Shown here: one piece after another, positions 25,721 through 33,864 of the stretch
Layout of the letters: each line of letters begins with the position of its first letter
Position numbering within the stretch: position 1 is the first letter of the stretch
NCBI RefSeq assembly: GCF_002954775.1
Contig: NZ_PJME01000033.1
Span: 1-64,000, forward strand
Reading direction: 5' to 3'
DNA length: 64,000 nucleotides
Source of the DNA: Streptomyces geranii
Lineage (GTDB): Bacteria > Actinomycetota > Actinomycetes > Streptomycetales > Streptomycetaceae
The notes under the pieces: model-generated
Seen by the model: the letters and a program-made list of their open reading frames with translations, nothing else
What the model was told of the DNA's origin: nothing
The model's database searches: none
Program-made: the position numbers and the translations under genes

Positions 25721-28045
25721 ATGGACCAGCTGGCGGTCGACGGAGCCGGGGTGTTGGCCAACGGGCTCATGTCGGCGGACTGGCGGCGGGTACGGGACGG
25801 GTTCGCGCAGTGGTTCGAGCAGCGAGTGCAGGAGGAGTACGCCGCTGAACTGCGGAGTGTGCAGGGGCCGAGGACGTTCAGCCGCGGGGAGGAGCTGACC
25901 TGGCTCCGCCGGTTGAACGAGCACCTCTCCGACGCGTGGGACCTGGAAGCCTCCGACGAACTCATCGCCCTCATCACGAAGTTGGACACGCCCCCGCCGA
26001 CCAAGAAACCGATTCCGATCCCGGCTCCGGCTCCAACTCCGGCTCCAACTTCGGCTCCGGTTCCGGTTCCGGCTCCGGAACTTGCTCCGGCCGAGCCGGG
26101 CGACCGTTTCGACTTCCAGGGGATCACCGTCAACGGTCAGTTCGTCGGCGTGCAGCACGTCCAGCAGGCGCCGGAGCCGGCGGCTGGGTCCGGTTCGGTG
26201 GACTGGCCGCAGGCGCAGGACATGGCACCGCTGGCGTACGGAGTACGGCCGCCCCGGCGGGACAAGGGCCTGCCCCAACTGCCGCCGTACGTCGGCCGGG
26301 ACGCCGACCGGGCGGTTAACTCGGCGGTGGAGACGGCCGCTTCGGAGGGCGGGCTGGTGGTGGTCCGGGGGGACGCGTACGCGGGCAAGACGCGGACGGC
26401 GCTGGCGGCGATGGCCGAAGTGCTCCGGGGAGTACGGGTGTTCGCACCCGCCAGGCACGAGAACCTGCGCGGGCTGCCGGCCCTGCTGAGAGGCATGCCG
26501 GGCGAACGCTGCGCGGTGTGGCTCGACGACCTCGACGGCCACCTCGGGGCGGACGGTCTGGAGCCGAGGCTGCTGGCGCAGTTGGAGGCGCAGCGGGTGC
26601 CGGTGATCGCGACGACGAGAGAGGACGCGTACGACAGGTTCCGCAGGCTGTCCCGGGGGCGGGTGCTGGATCTGGCGCACATCGTGGAGCTGCCTCGTGA
26701 CTGGAGTCACGGGGAGCGGAAGCGGGCGGCGGACACCGACGACCCCCGACTGACGGAGGCCGCCCGCCACTGCGGGGCGGAGGGTGTGGCGGCCTACCTC
26801 GCGGTCGGCCCGATGCTGTGGGAGGAGTGGCAGCGGGCTCGCCGGGCGGACAGCCATCCACGCGGGTACGCCCTGGTGCGGGCGGCGGTCGACCTGGCCA
26901 GGTGCGGCCTGCGGGGCCCGCTGCCCGAGAACCTGCTGGTGAAGGTCCACGAGGGGTACGGATCCGCGGCCGACCTGGAACGGGAGCCCGTGGCCGACGC
27001 GTTGACCTGGGCGGCGGAGAAACGTGACGGCGTGCTGCGGATGCTCAGGCCCAGCGGCGAGAGCAAGTGGGAGGCGGCCCCTTGCCTGGTGGACGCGGCG
27101 TCCAGGGACGAGGCGTTTCCGGTGGTGGGCGGGGAGGTGTGGGGGGTCGCGCTGGAGGTGGCCCGGACGGACTCCGCGTACGACTTCGAGGTGGTCGTGG
27201 AGGGGGCGCGGGGGGCGTTTCGGGTGGCTGCGGAGGCGGGGGACGGGCAGGCCATGCACAGCTTGGGGGTGCTGGAGGAGAGCCTGGGGGACGGGACGGA
27301 AGCGGAGAACTGGTTCCGGAGAGCGGCTCACGCAGGGCATGCGGAGGCCGCGGGGCGGGTGGGGCGGTTGCTGGCGGAGCGCGGTGATACGAGGGACGCG
27401 GAACCCTTCCTGGAGATGGCCGCGGAGGCGGGGGATCACGTGGCGGCGACCCTGCTGGGGAAGGCGCTTCGGGACCGGGCGGCGAAGTGGCTGATGAAGG
27501 GGGAACAGCTGGGGAATCCGGAGGCGGCCCATCTCCTGGGAGACCTGTACCTCGGGAGCGGCGACTACGACAGTGCGAGACACAGCTACGGACTCGCGGA
27601 GAACCTCAGGTACGAGGAGGTCGCCAGGAGTATGGGTGCGTCGCTGATCCTGGACAACGAGTCCGAGGCAGCCAAGGTGTGGCTTGCCCGAGCGGTGGCC
27701 TTGGGTGACGAAGGAGCGCTCGCCCTGCTGGACGCCCTCGGATGTGGTCCGGAGGGCCCCGAAGGACAATTCTGGGACTCTGTCGACCTCTTTCCGATGG
27801 ACAGTGCGCACCTGGGCTTCCTGCTGGAGGCTCAGGGCCTCTCGGACGAGGCCCGAGCCAAGTACCAGCAGGGCTATCTGGCCGGAGACGCCTACGGCGC
27901 TTATCGTCTGGCCGTCCTCCTCGACAAGGAGGACGAGCCGGAGAAAGCCAAGGTCTGGTACCGGAAAGCCGCCGACATGGGTCACTTCGGAGCCCAGAAG
28001 GCCCTCGGAGAGAAGCCCGGCACGCCCGATACCGTCGCCGAGTGA
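25721..28045 (+). CDS. P-loop (STAND-like) protein with Sel1/TPR repeats
   Basis: 774 aa. Order: an alpha-helical N-terminus (1-85); a Pro-rich linker (about 88-118) encoded by repeated CCGGCT-type hexamers; a short hydrophobic segment with the pattern FDFQGITVNGQFVGVQ; a P-loop domain with Walker A GDAYAGKTRTA (about 215) and Walker B VWLDDLDG (about 266), then VIATTRE, a sensor-like strand; and from about 500 to the end a Sel1-type helical repeat array (A-LG-L/YR-AA pattern). Such NTPase-plus-repeat proteins are typical of conflict and sensing systems; function not established. ATG 25721 follows GGAGCAGGGG; GTG 25697 is an alternative. Its stop overlaps the P450 start by 4 bp. Confidence 0.75.
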   Translation: MDQLAVDGAGVLANGLMSADWRRVRDGFAQWFEQRVQEEYAAELRSVQGPRTFSRGEELTWLRRLNEHLSDAWDLEASDELIALITKLDTPPPTKKPIPIPAPAPTPAPTSAPVPVPAPELAPAEPGDRFDFQGITVNGQFVGVQHVQQAPEPAAGSGSVDWPQAQDMAPLAYGVRPPRRDKGLPQLPPYVGRDADRAVNSAVETAASEGGLVVVRGDAYAGKTRTALAAMAEVLRGVRVFAPARHENLRGLPALLRGMPGERCAVWLDDLDGHLGADGLEPRLLAQLEAQRVPVIATTREDAYDRFRRLSRGRVLDLAHIVELPRDWSHGERKRAADTDDPRLTEAARHCGAEGVAAYLAVGPMLWEEWQRARRADSHPRGYALVRAAVDLARCGLRGPLPENLLVKVHEGYGSAADLEREPVADALTWAAEKRDGVLRMLRPSGESKWEAAPCLVDAASRDEAFPVVGGEVWGVALEVARTDSAYDFEVVVEGARGAFRVAAEAGDGQAMHSLGVLEESLGDGTEAENWFRRAAHAGHAEAAGRVGRLLAERGDTRDAEPFLEMAAEAGDHVAATLLGKALRDRAAKWLMKGEQLGNPEAAHLLGDLYLGSGDYDSARHSYGLAENLRYEEVARSMGASLILDNESEAAKVWLARAVALGDEGALALLDALGCGPEGPEGQFWDSVDLFPMDSAHLGFLLEAQGLSDEARAKYQQGYLAGDAYGAYRLAVLLDKEDEPEKAKVWYRKAADMGHFGAQKALGEKPGTPDTVAE

Positions 28046-29361
28046 CCAACCAGCCCCGCTCCACGCCTCCGCCCTCGGCCTCGGCCCCGGCCCCCGAACT
28101 CTTCACCTGGGAGTTCGCCACCGACCCCTACCCCGCCTACGCCTGGCTCCGTGAGCACGCGCCCGTGCACCGGACCAAGTTGCCCAGCGGTGTCGAGGCC
28201 TGGCTGGTCACCCGGTACGGCGATGCCAAGCAGGCCCTCGCCGACCCTCGGCTCTCCAAGAATCCCGCCCACCATGACGAGCCCGCGCACGCCAAGGGCA
28301 AGACCGGGATTCCCGGTGAGCGCAAGGCCGAGTTGATGACCCATCTGCTCAATATCGATCCGCCGGACCACACCAGGCTCCGTCGGCTCGTCGCCAAGGC
28401 GTTCACTCCTCGTCGTGTCGCCGAGTTCGCGCCCCGGGTGCAGGAACTGACCGATCAGCTCATCGACCGGTTCGCCGCGCGCGGCTCCGCCGATCTCATC
28501 CATGAGTTCGCCTTTCCGCTGCCCATCTACGCCATCTGCGACCTGCTGGGCGTACCCCGCGAGGACCAGGACGACTTCCGGGACTGGGCCGGGATGATGA
28601 TCCGGCACGGGGGCGGGCCCCGGGGCGGGGTCGCCCGGTCCGTGAAGAAGATGCGGGGCTATCTCGCCGAGCTGATCCACCGCAAGCGCGAGGCGCTGAC
28701 CGACCTGCCCGAACCCGGTGAGGATCTGATCTCCGGGCTCATCCGGGCCTCGGACGAGGGTGAGCACCTCACCGAGAACGAGGTCACCGCCATGGCTTTC
28801 ATCCTACTTTTTGCAGGTTTTGAGACTACGGTCAATTTGATCGGTAATGGGGTTTACACCCTTATTGCCCATCCCGAGCAGCGTGCCCGACTCCAGGCCT
28901 CCCTCGCCCTCAAGGACTCCTCCCTCCTCGACACCGGCATCGAGGAACTCCTCCGGTACGACGGTCCTGTCGAGCTGGCCACCTGGCGGTTCGCCACCCA
29001 GCCTCTGAGTATCGGCGGGCAGGACATCGGTGCCGGTGACCCCGTCCTCGTCGTGCTCGCCGCCGCCGACCGGGACCCGGCGCGGTTCGCCGACCCCGAC
29101 GTCCTCGATCTCGGGCGCCGGGACAACCAGCACCTCGGCTACGGCCACGGCATCCACTACTGCCTCGGCGCCCCCCTCGCCCGTCTGGAGGGGCGGAGCG
29201 CGCTCGGCACCCTCCTCACCCGGCTCCCCGATCTCGAACTCGCCGTCGAGCCGGGCGAGTTGAGGTGGCGGGGCGGGCTCATCATGCGTGGACTGCGTAC
29301 CCTGCCCGTCGAGTTCACGCCCGTTCGCGAATCCGGGCAAACGGCGACAGTGGCGCCGTAG
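28042..29361 (+). CDS. Cytochrome P450, CYP107-like
   Basis: 439 aa from GTG 28042 (overlapping the upstream stop, GTGA). P450 landmarks: helix I LLFAGFETTV (AGxET oxygen-activation motif), ExxR in EELLR, and the heme loop GYGHGIHYCLGAPLAR with Cys374 as thiolate ligand. It needs ferredoxin and reductase partners, which are not adjacent. By position it corresponds to the S. coelicolor CYP107U1 locus (from memory). The substrate is unknown. Codons over the I-helix (28801-28870) are unusually AT-rich, with CTA, CTT, TTT, GCA, ACT, AAT, TTG and ATT, unlike the rest of the gene. Confidence 0.92.
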   Translation: MTNQPRSTPPPSASAPAPELFTWEFATDPYPAYAWLREHAPVHRTKLPSGVEAWLVTRYGDAKQALADPRLSKNPAHHDEPAHAKGKTGIPGERKAELMTHLLNIDPPDHTRLRRLVAKAFTPRRVAEFAPRVQELTDQLIDRFAARGSADLIHEFAFPLPIYAICDLLGVPREDQDDFRDWAGMMIRHGGGPRGGVARSVKKMRGYLAELIHRKREALTDLPEPGEDLISGLIRASDEGEHLTENEVTAMAFILLFAGFETTVNLIGNGVYTLIAHPEQRARLQASLALKDSSLLDTGIEELLRYDGPVELATWRFATQPLSIGGQDIGAGDPVLVVLAAADRDPARFADPDVLDLGRRDNQHLGYGHGIHYCLGAPLARLEGRSALGTLLTRLPDLELAVEPGELRWRGGLIMRGLRTLPVEFTPVRESGQTATVAP

Positions 29362-29436
29362 AAGATCACAGGAAGGTGACACACTCTCAACAATGTGATC
29401 TTCACGTGATCTGCGCGGCATTAACTTGTGACAAGT
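29361..29436. promoter_or_regulatory. Inverted repeat and palindrome between P450 and Rpf gene
   Basis: GAAGATCACA (29361-29370) and TGTGATCTTC (29394-29403) are perfect 10-bp inverted arms with a 23-bp loop. A perfect 13-bp palindrome ACTTGTGACAAGT lies at 29424-29436. The first could end the P450 transcript; both lie within 175 bp of the Rpf start at 29534 and could be operators. Confidence 0.5.
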
Positions 29437-29533
29437 GATCGTCTGGCGATACGTTCGAGCACCAGTGCGACGCCCCCCGCCCCCCGGCAACATCCGTCGC
29501 ACCGGTCCCCGCTGTCTCGCGAAAGGCAACCGC

Positions 29534-30484
29534 ATGCTCTCCGGGAACGGTCGTCACCGTCGCCCCCGTCAGGCCCCGGCTCTGCTGGTCGCGGCCGGCG
29601 TCACCGGCTCCGCCGTCGTCATTCCGCTGCTCGCGGCGACCGGCGCGAGCGCGGCCAGTGCGACCACCTGGGACCGGGTCGCGGAATGCGAGAGCGGTGG
29701 CTCCTGGAGCGCCAACGAGGGCAACGGGTACTACGGCGGGCTCCAGTTGACCCAGGCCGACTGGGAGAAGTATGGCGGTATCGCCTACGCCCCCAGCGCC
29801 GACCAGGCCAGCCGTTCGCAGCAGATCGCCGTCGGCGAGAAGGTGCTCGCCGACCAGGGCGCCGGGGCCTGGGAGGCCTGCGCGCTGCTCTCCGGGCTCG
29901 GCAAGGACACCCGCCCGGCCGGCGTCGACACCGGGCTGGCCGGGGATGCGCTGGGTTCGTCGTCGGATGTGGGTGCGGACGCGGACGCGGGTGCGGAGGC
30001 GAGTACGGACGCAGGTGTGGACGCGGATGCGTCGGCGGCTTCCCCTGCCCCCTCCTCCACTCCCACGCCCTCGTCCACCCCCTCTTCCACTCCCACCCCC
30101 TCCTCCACGCCCTCCCTCGACTCCACGCCCTCCCTCAAGGCCACGCCCTCCCTCAAGGCCACGACCGACTCGGCCGAAGGTGCCGACTCGACCCCCTCGG
30201 TCTCCCCCTCCTCCGGTTCCTCCGGGCAGGGCGTCTCGCAGGAAAGTGACAGCTCGTCCATCGACGGAACAAAGGGTGAGGAACAGGGCAACTCCGGGCA
30301 GAGTGCTGGGGGCTCGTACGTCGTCCGGGTCGGCGACACCCTGTGTGCCATCGCCGACTCCCTTGATCTTCCTGGCGGATGGTCCGAGCTGTACGCCGAG
30401 AACGCGAGCGTCCTCGGTACTGATCCCAACCACATCCTCCCCGGTCAGACCCTTGCTGTCGGTGACGAACTCGGGCAAAAGTAG
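29534..30484 (+). CDS. Rpf-type muralytic enzyme with LysM (RpfC-like)
   Basis: 316 aa. The signal peptide ends near ATGASAAS. It is followed by a transglycosylase-like Rpf domain (about 38-115) with WDRVAECESGG, containing the catalytic Glu, and NGYYGGLQL. A long disordered linker (about 125-260), first Asp/Ala-rich then Ser/Thr/Pro-rich, leads to a C-terminal LysM domain (YVVRVGDTLCAIADSLDLPG). Resuscitation-promoting factors cleave peptidoglycan glycan strands during spore germination and regrowth, and LysM anchors them to the wall. ATG 29534 follows GAAAGG. It is the immediate neighbour of the riboswitch-controlled rpfA. Confidence 0.9.
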   Translation: MLSGNGRHRRPRQAPALLVAAGVTGSAVVIPLLAATGASAASATTWDRVAECESGGSWSANEGNGYYGGLQLTQADWEKYGGIAYAPSADQASRSQQIAVGEKVLADQGAGAWEACALLSGLGKDTRPAGVDTGLAGDALGSSSDVGADADAGAEASTDAGVDADASAASPAPSSTPTPSSTPSSTPTPSSTPSLDSTPSLKATPSLKATTDSAEGADSTPSVSPSSGSSGQGVSQESDSSSIDGTKGEEQGNSGQSAGGSYVVRVGDTLCAIADSLDLPGGWSELYAENASVLGTDPNHILPGQTLAVGDELGQK

Positions 30485-30619
30485 CCGGAGTTCGCGTCAT
30501 GATTCGACAGGAAATGTCCAATATGGATGCAGTGAGAGATAGATCTCAGAAGCCCTGATCGTCTTTGTATTTCAGAGGATCACCTGTTTACGGTCGTGAC
30601 CGCTCGCCACAGCGGGCCC

Positions 30620-30836
30620 CGTCTGTCGCAACGCCGAATCCTGCCAGCGGCCGTACGGGAACAGTCGTCGCTATCAAGCGCCGTAGGCAGGAGCGGGGGA
30701 CCCAAGGTAAGTGCCGCACCGGGCAGTTGGCCGGAGCGGCTTGGGGTTAAGCCGTACGCCGCCCGAACGGGGCGTACGGCCGGGCAACTCAACCGGCCCG
30801 AACCCGACAGCTCACCTCGCAGGCGTCGGTGAGGGG
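30620..30836 (+). promoter_or_regulatory. ydaO/yuaA c-di-AMP riboswitch, rpfA leader
   Basis: Conserved blocks of the ydaO class appear in order: GCCGAATCC (30633-30641), AGCGGGGGACCCAAGG (30692-30707), CTTGGGGTTAAGCC (30740-30753) and CCGAACCCGACAGCTCACC (30798-30816), then CTCGCAGGCG. rpfA control by this riboswitch is known in S. coelicolor. CTCACC (30811-30816) can pair with GGTGAG (30828-30833), hiding the ribosome site GAGGGG. A competing CCGAC/GTCGG stem (30804-30808 with 30825-30829) would free it. Which fold ligand favours is inference. Confidence 0.88.
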
Positions 30837-30843
30837 ATCATTC

Positions 30844-31539
30844 ATGCTGTTTTCCGGCAAGGGCAAGCACCGCCGCCCGTCCAAGGCCACCCGCGTCGTC
30901 GCCCTCGCCGGCGTGACCGGTGCAGCCGTCGCCGCTCCGCTGCTCGCGGCCGGCTCCGCCTCCGCCGCCACCTCCGCCGAGTGGGACACCGTCGCCCAGT
31001 GCGAGTCCGGCGGCAACTGGTCCATCAATACCGGCAACGGCTACTACGGCGGCCTGCAGTTCTCCGCCTCGACCTGGGCCGCGTACGGCGGCACGGCGTA
31101 CGCCTCCACCGCTGACCAGGCCTCCAAGTCCCAGCAGATAACCATCGCCGAGAAGGTCCTCGCGGGCCAGGGCAAGGGTGCCTGGCCGGTCTGCGGCACC
31201 GGCCTGTCCAGCGCCGCCTACGACGGTGGCAGCAGCAGCTCGGACAGTGGTGCGAGCACCAACACCGGTACGACGGAGACCACCACCCGCTCCTCCGACG
31301 ACCAGGCCGCCTCCCGTTCGCAGGAGCGACCGGCCGCGAAGAAGACCGTCACCACCCCGACCGGCAAGAAGGTCGAGAAGGGCGACGGCGAGTACAAGGT
31401 CGTCAAGGGCGACACCCTCAGCGCGATCGCCGAGGCGCACGACGTCAAGGGCGGCTGGCAGAAGCTGTTCCAGCTGAACAAGGACATCATCGACGACGCC
31501 GACTTCATCTACCCGGGCCAGCAGCTCCACCTCAGCTGA
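30844..31539 (+). CDS. rpfA: Resuscitation-promoting factor RpfA
   Basis: 231 aa. A Sec signal peptide ends near GSASAAT and is followed by an Rpf domain (about 45-118) with WDTVAQCESGGNW, with Glu as catalytic acid, and NGYYGGLQF. A Ser/Thr/Gly linker leads to a C-terminal LysM (EYKVVKGDTLSAIAEAHDV). It is secreted and acts on peptidoglycan during germination. ATG 30844 follows GGTGAGGGG, the site controlled by the upstream riboswitch. Gene order (rpfC, rpfA, eno) is as in S. coelicolor. The linker is much shorter than in the paralogue upstream. Confidence 0.93.
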   Translation: MLFSGKGKHRRPSKATRVVALAGVTGAAVAAPLLAAGSASAATSAEWDTVAQCESGGNWSINTGNGYYGGLQFSASTWAAYGGTAYASTADQASKSQQITIAEKVLAGQGKGAWPVCGTGLSSAAYDGGSSSSDSGASTNTGTTETTTRSSDDQAASRSQERPAAKKTVTTPTGKKVEKGDGEYKVVKGDTLSAIAEAHDVKGGWQKLFQLNKDIIDDADFIYPGQQLHLS

Positions 31540-31684
31540 TCCCAGGGTCGAAGGCCGACCCCAGGGGCTGACAGGCCGCTCGAAATACAGTCAGCCCGAA
31601 GGTGAACCACAGCGCCCTCACATCCGTGCCTTCCATAGTGAAGACCTCGTGAGGGTCACCCCCGTCCCCCACGGGCTCCCCGCT

Positions 31685-31727
31685 CCGGTGCGTTCTCCCC
31701 CGTACGCACCGGGGCGGGGCTTTTTGT
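31685..31727 (+). terminator. rpfA terminator / eno leader hairpin
   Basis: CCGGTGCGT (31685-31693) pairs with ACGCACCGG (31704-31712), followed by GC-rich bases and TTTTTGTTT from 31721. A rare U-tract for this genome makes an intrinsic terminator likely. Confidence 0.75.
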
Positions 31728-31755
31728 TTCCCCGAGGAACAATGTTTACCCTCGG

Positions 31756-31820
31756 TTCCGTCCATGTTCCGTCCATGGGGTGGTCGGACGGCTGGCCGAT
31801 CCGCCCGGGCCGGTTAGGCT
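31756..31820 (+). promoter_or_regulatory. eno upstream region: tandem repeat and -10 candidate
   Basis: TTCCGTCCATG is repeated head to tail at 31756-31766 and 31767-31777. TAGGCT at 31815-31820 resembles a HrdB -10 hexamer, about 85 bp before the eno start; no good -35 is visible. Confidence 0.4.
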
Positions 31821-31905
31821 CATCAACGCGGAGCCGCCGCGGCCCCGTACAAGCGAGGCCCAAGCAGCCCCGCGTACCCGCGTCACATCCCAGAAGGAGA
31901 TGCTC

Positions 31906-33186
31906 GTGCCGTCCATCGACGTCGTCGTAGCCCGGGAAATCCTCGACTCGCGAGGCAACCCCACCGTCGAGGTCGAGGTCGGCCTCGATGACGGCAGCAC
32001 CGGTCGTGCCGCCGTTCCGTCCGGCGCCTCCACCGGCGCCTTCGAGGCCATCGAGCTGCGCGACGGTGACCCCAACCGCTACCTCGGCAAGGGTGTCGAG
32101 AAGGCCGTCCTCGCCGTCATCGAGCAGATCGGCCCGGAGCTGGTCGGCTACGACGCCACCGAGCAGCGCCTGATCGACCAGGCGATGTTCGACCTGGACG
32201 CCACCGACAACAAGGGCTCCCTCGGTGCCAACGCCATCCTCGGCGTCTCCCTCGCCGTCGCCCACGCGGCCTCCGAGGCCAGCGACCTCCCCCTCTTCCG
32301 CTACCTCGGCGGCCCGAACGCGCACCTGCTGCCCGTCCCGATGATGAACATCCTCAACGGCGGGTCCCACGCGGACTCCAACGTCGACATCCAGGAGTTC
32401 ATGATCGCCCCGATCGGCGCGGAGTCCTTCTCCGAGGCGCTGCGCTGGGGTGCGGAGATCTACCACACCCTCAAGAAGGTGCTGAAGACCAAGGGCCTGT
32501 CCACCGGTCTCGGCGACGAGGGCGGCTTCGCGCCGAACCTGGAGTCCAACCGCGCCGCGCTCGACCTCATCCTTGAGGCGATCAAGCAGGCCGGTTACGT
32601 CCCCGGTGAGCAGATCGGTCTCGCGCTCGACGTCGCCGCGTCCGAGTTCTACAAGGACGGCAAGTACGAGTTCGAGGGCAAGTCCCGCACGGCCGCCGAG
32701 ATGACCGAGTACTACGAGGAGCTGGTCTCCGCGTACCCGCTCATCTCCATCGAGGACCCGCTGTACGAGGACGACTGGGACGGCTGGAAGACCATCACCG
32801 ACAAGCTGGGCGACAAGGTCCAGATCGTCGGCGACGACCTCTTCGTCACCAACCCGGAGCGCCTCGCCCGCGGCATCGAGGAGGGCTCGGCCAACGCCCT
32901 GCTCGTCAAGGTCAACCAGATCGGCTCGCTCACCGAGACCCTGGACGCCGTCGAGCTGGCCCAGCGCAACGGCTTCAAGTGCATGATGTCCCACCGCTCC
33001 GGCGAGACCGAGGACGTCACCATCGCCGACCTCGCCGTCGCGGTGAACTGCGGCCAGATCAAGACCGGCGCCCCGGCCCGCTCGGACCGCGTCGCCAAGT
33101 ACAACCAGCTGCTGCGCATCGAGGAGATCCTCGACGACGCGGCCGTGTACGCCGGTCGCAGCGCCTTCCCCCGCTTCAAGGGCTGA
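31906..33186 (+). CDS. eno: Enolase
   Basis: 426 aa, full length. It converts 2-phosphoglycerate to phosphoenolpyruvate in glycolysis. Diagnostic features: SGASTGAFEAIELRDGD near the start, the mobile loop, catalytic Glu in GDEGGFAPN, metal ligands Asp/Glu/Asp in LALDVAAS, SIEDPLYEDDW and VGDDLFVTN, active-site Lys in LVKVNQIGS, and the enolase signature with MSHRSGETED. The GTG at 31906 has AAGGAG (31894-31899) at ideal spacing; the ATG at 31900 is too close to it. It is cytoplasmic and often also cell-surface associated. Confidence 0.98.
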   Translation: MPSIDVVVAREILDSRGNPTVEVEVGLDDGSTGRAAVPSGASTGAFEAIELRDGDPNRYLGKGVEKAVLAVIEQIGPELVGYDATEQRLIDQAMFDLDATDNKGSLGANAILGVSLAVAHAASEASDLPLFRYLGGPNAHLLPVPMMNILNGGSHADSNVDIQEFMIAPIGAESFSEALRWGAEIYHTLKKVLKTKGLSTGLGDEGGFAPNLESNRAALDLILEAIKQAGYVPGEQIGLALDVAASEFYKDGKYEFEGKSRTAAEMTEYYEELVSAYPLISIEDPLYEDDWDGWKTITDKLGDKVQIVGDDLFVTNPERLARGIEEGSANALLVKVNQIGSLTETLDAVELAQRNGFKCMMSHRSGETEDVTIADLAVAVNCGQIKTGAPARSDRVAKYNQLLRIEEILDDAAVYAGRSAFPRFKG

Positions 33187-33293
33187 GCCACGGCTCCGTA
33201 AGAGGCGTCGTACGTACGTCCCCGTACCCGGTCCCGTACCGTGTGCGGGGACGTACGCACATACAAGCGCAGCTGTTCGGGGAGGCGGGGAAC

Positions 33294-33770
33294 ATGGCCG
33301 TGAAGGACCGGGACCGGTTCTCCACCGCGACCAGGATCAAGCTGCTCGGCGAGCAGACGGCGGCCCGCGTCTACCGGTCCCAGACCAAGCGCCAGGCCCG
33401 CCGCTCCCGCCTGACCGGCCGGGCGGCCCTGCTCGCCCTCGTCCTGTGCTCGCTGATCGTGGCCCTCGCCTACCCGATAAGGCAGTACGTCTCCCAGCGC
33501 GCCGACATCGCCGACCTGGAGCGCGAACGCGACCAGGCCAGACAGCGGGTCGAGCAGCTCCGTGACCAGAAGGCACGCTGGCAGGACGACGCGTACGCCG
33601 AGCAGCAGATCCGGCAGCGGCTGCACTACGTGCTGCCGGGCGAGACCGGATACATCGTGATCGACCCGGACGCGGCGAAGCAGTCCCGCGCCGACCTGGG
33701 CGCGGCCGACCGCCCCTGGTACGCGAACGTCTGGGACGGCGTGGAGAAGGCCGACGCCGCGACCCGGTGA
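33294..33770 (+). CDS. divIC: Septum formation initiator DivIC/FtsB
   Basis: 158 aa. A basic N-terminal cytoplasmic segment (1-45), one membrane helix (ALLALVLCSLIVALAYPI, about 46-64), then a coiled coil (about 70-105, IADLERERDQARQRVEQL) and a small extracytoplasmic C-domain. This is the DivIC/FtsB topology that joins FtsL and FtsQ in the divisome. Location next to eno is conserved across actinobacteria. ATG 33294 follows GGGGAGG. In Streptomyces it is needed for sporulation septation, not viability (known for the family). Confidence 0.92.
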   Translation: MAVKDRDRFSTATRIKLLGEQTAARVYRSQTKRQARRSRLTGRAALLALVLCSLIVALAYPIRQYVSQRADIADLERERDQARQRVEQLRDQKARWQDDAYAEQQIRQRLHYVLPGETGYIVIDPDAAKQSRADLGAADRPWYANVWDGVEKADAATR

Positions 33771-33780
33771 ACTGAAGCAA

Positions 33781-33843
33781 GAGAACCGAACACGAGAACC
33801 AAGCACGAGAACCGAACACGAACCAAGCACGAGAACTGAACAA
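33781..33843 (+). repeat. A-rich 13-bp tandem repeats after divIC
   Basis: Units GAGAACCGAACAC, GAGAACCAAGCAC, GAGAACCGAACAC, GAACCAAGCAC (2 bp short) and GAGAACTGAACAA run from 33781 to 33843 between the divIC stop and the DUF501 start. The stretch is purine-rich and far lower in GC than its surroundings. Confidence 0.9.
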
Positions 33844-33864
33844 GAGAGACAGAGACGTACAGGC

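Noticed and set aside
25280..27985. 901-codon minus-strand open frame
   Set aside because: Shadow of the P-loop/Sel1 gene and the mazG end; no domain, no start context.
28853..28866. TTA codon (bldA dependence) in the P450 island
   Set aside because: The TTA is out of frame: codons read ACC-CTT-ATT.
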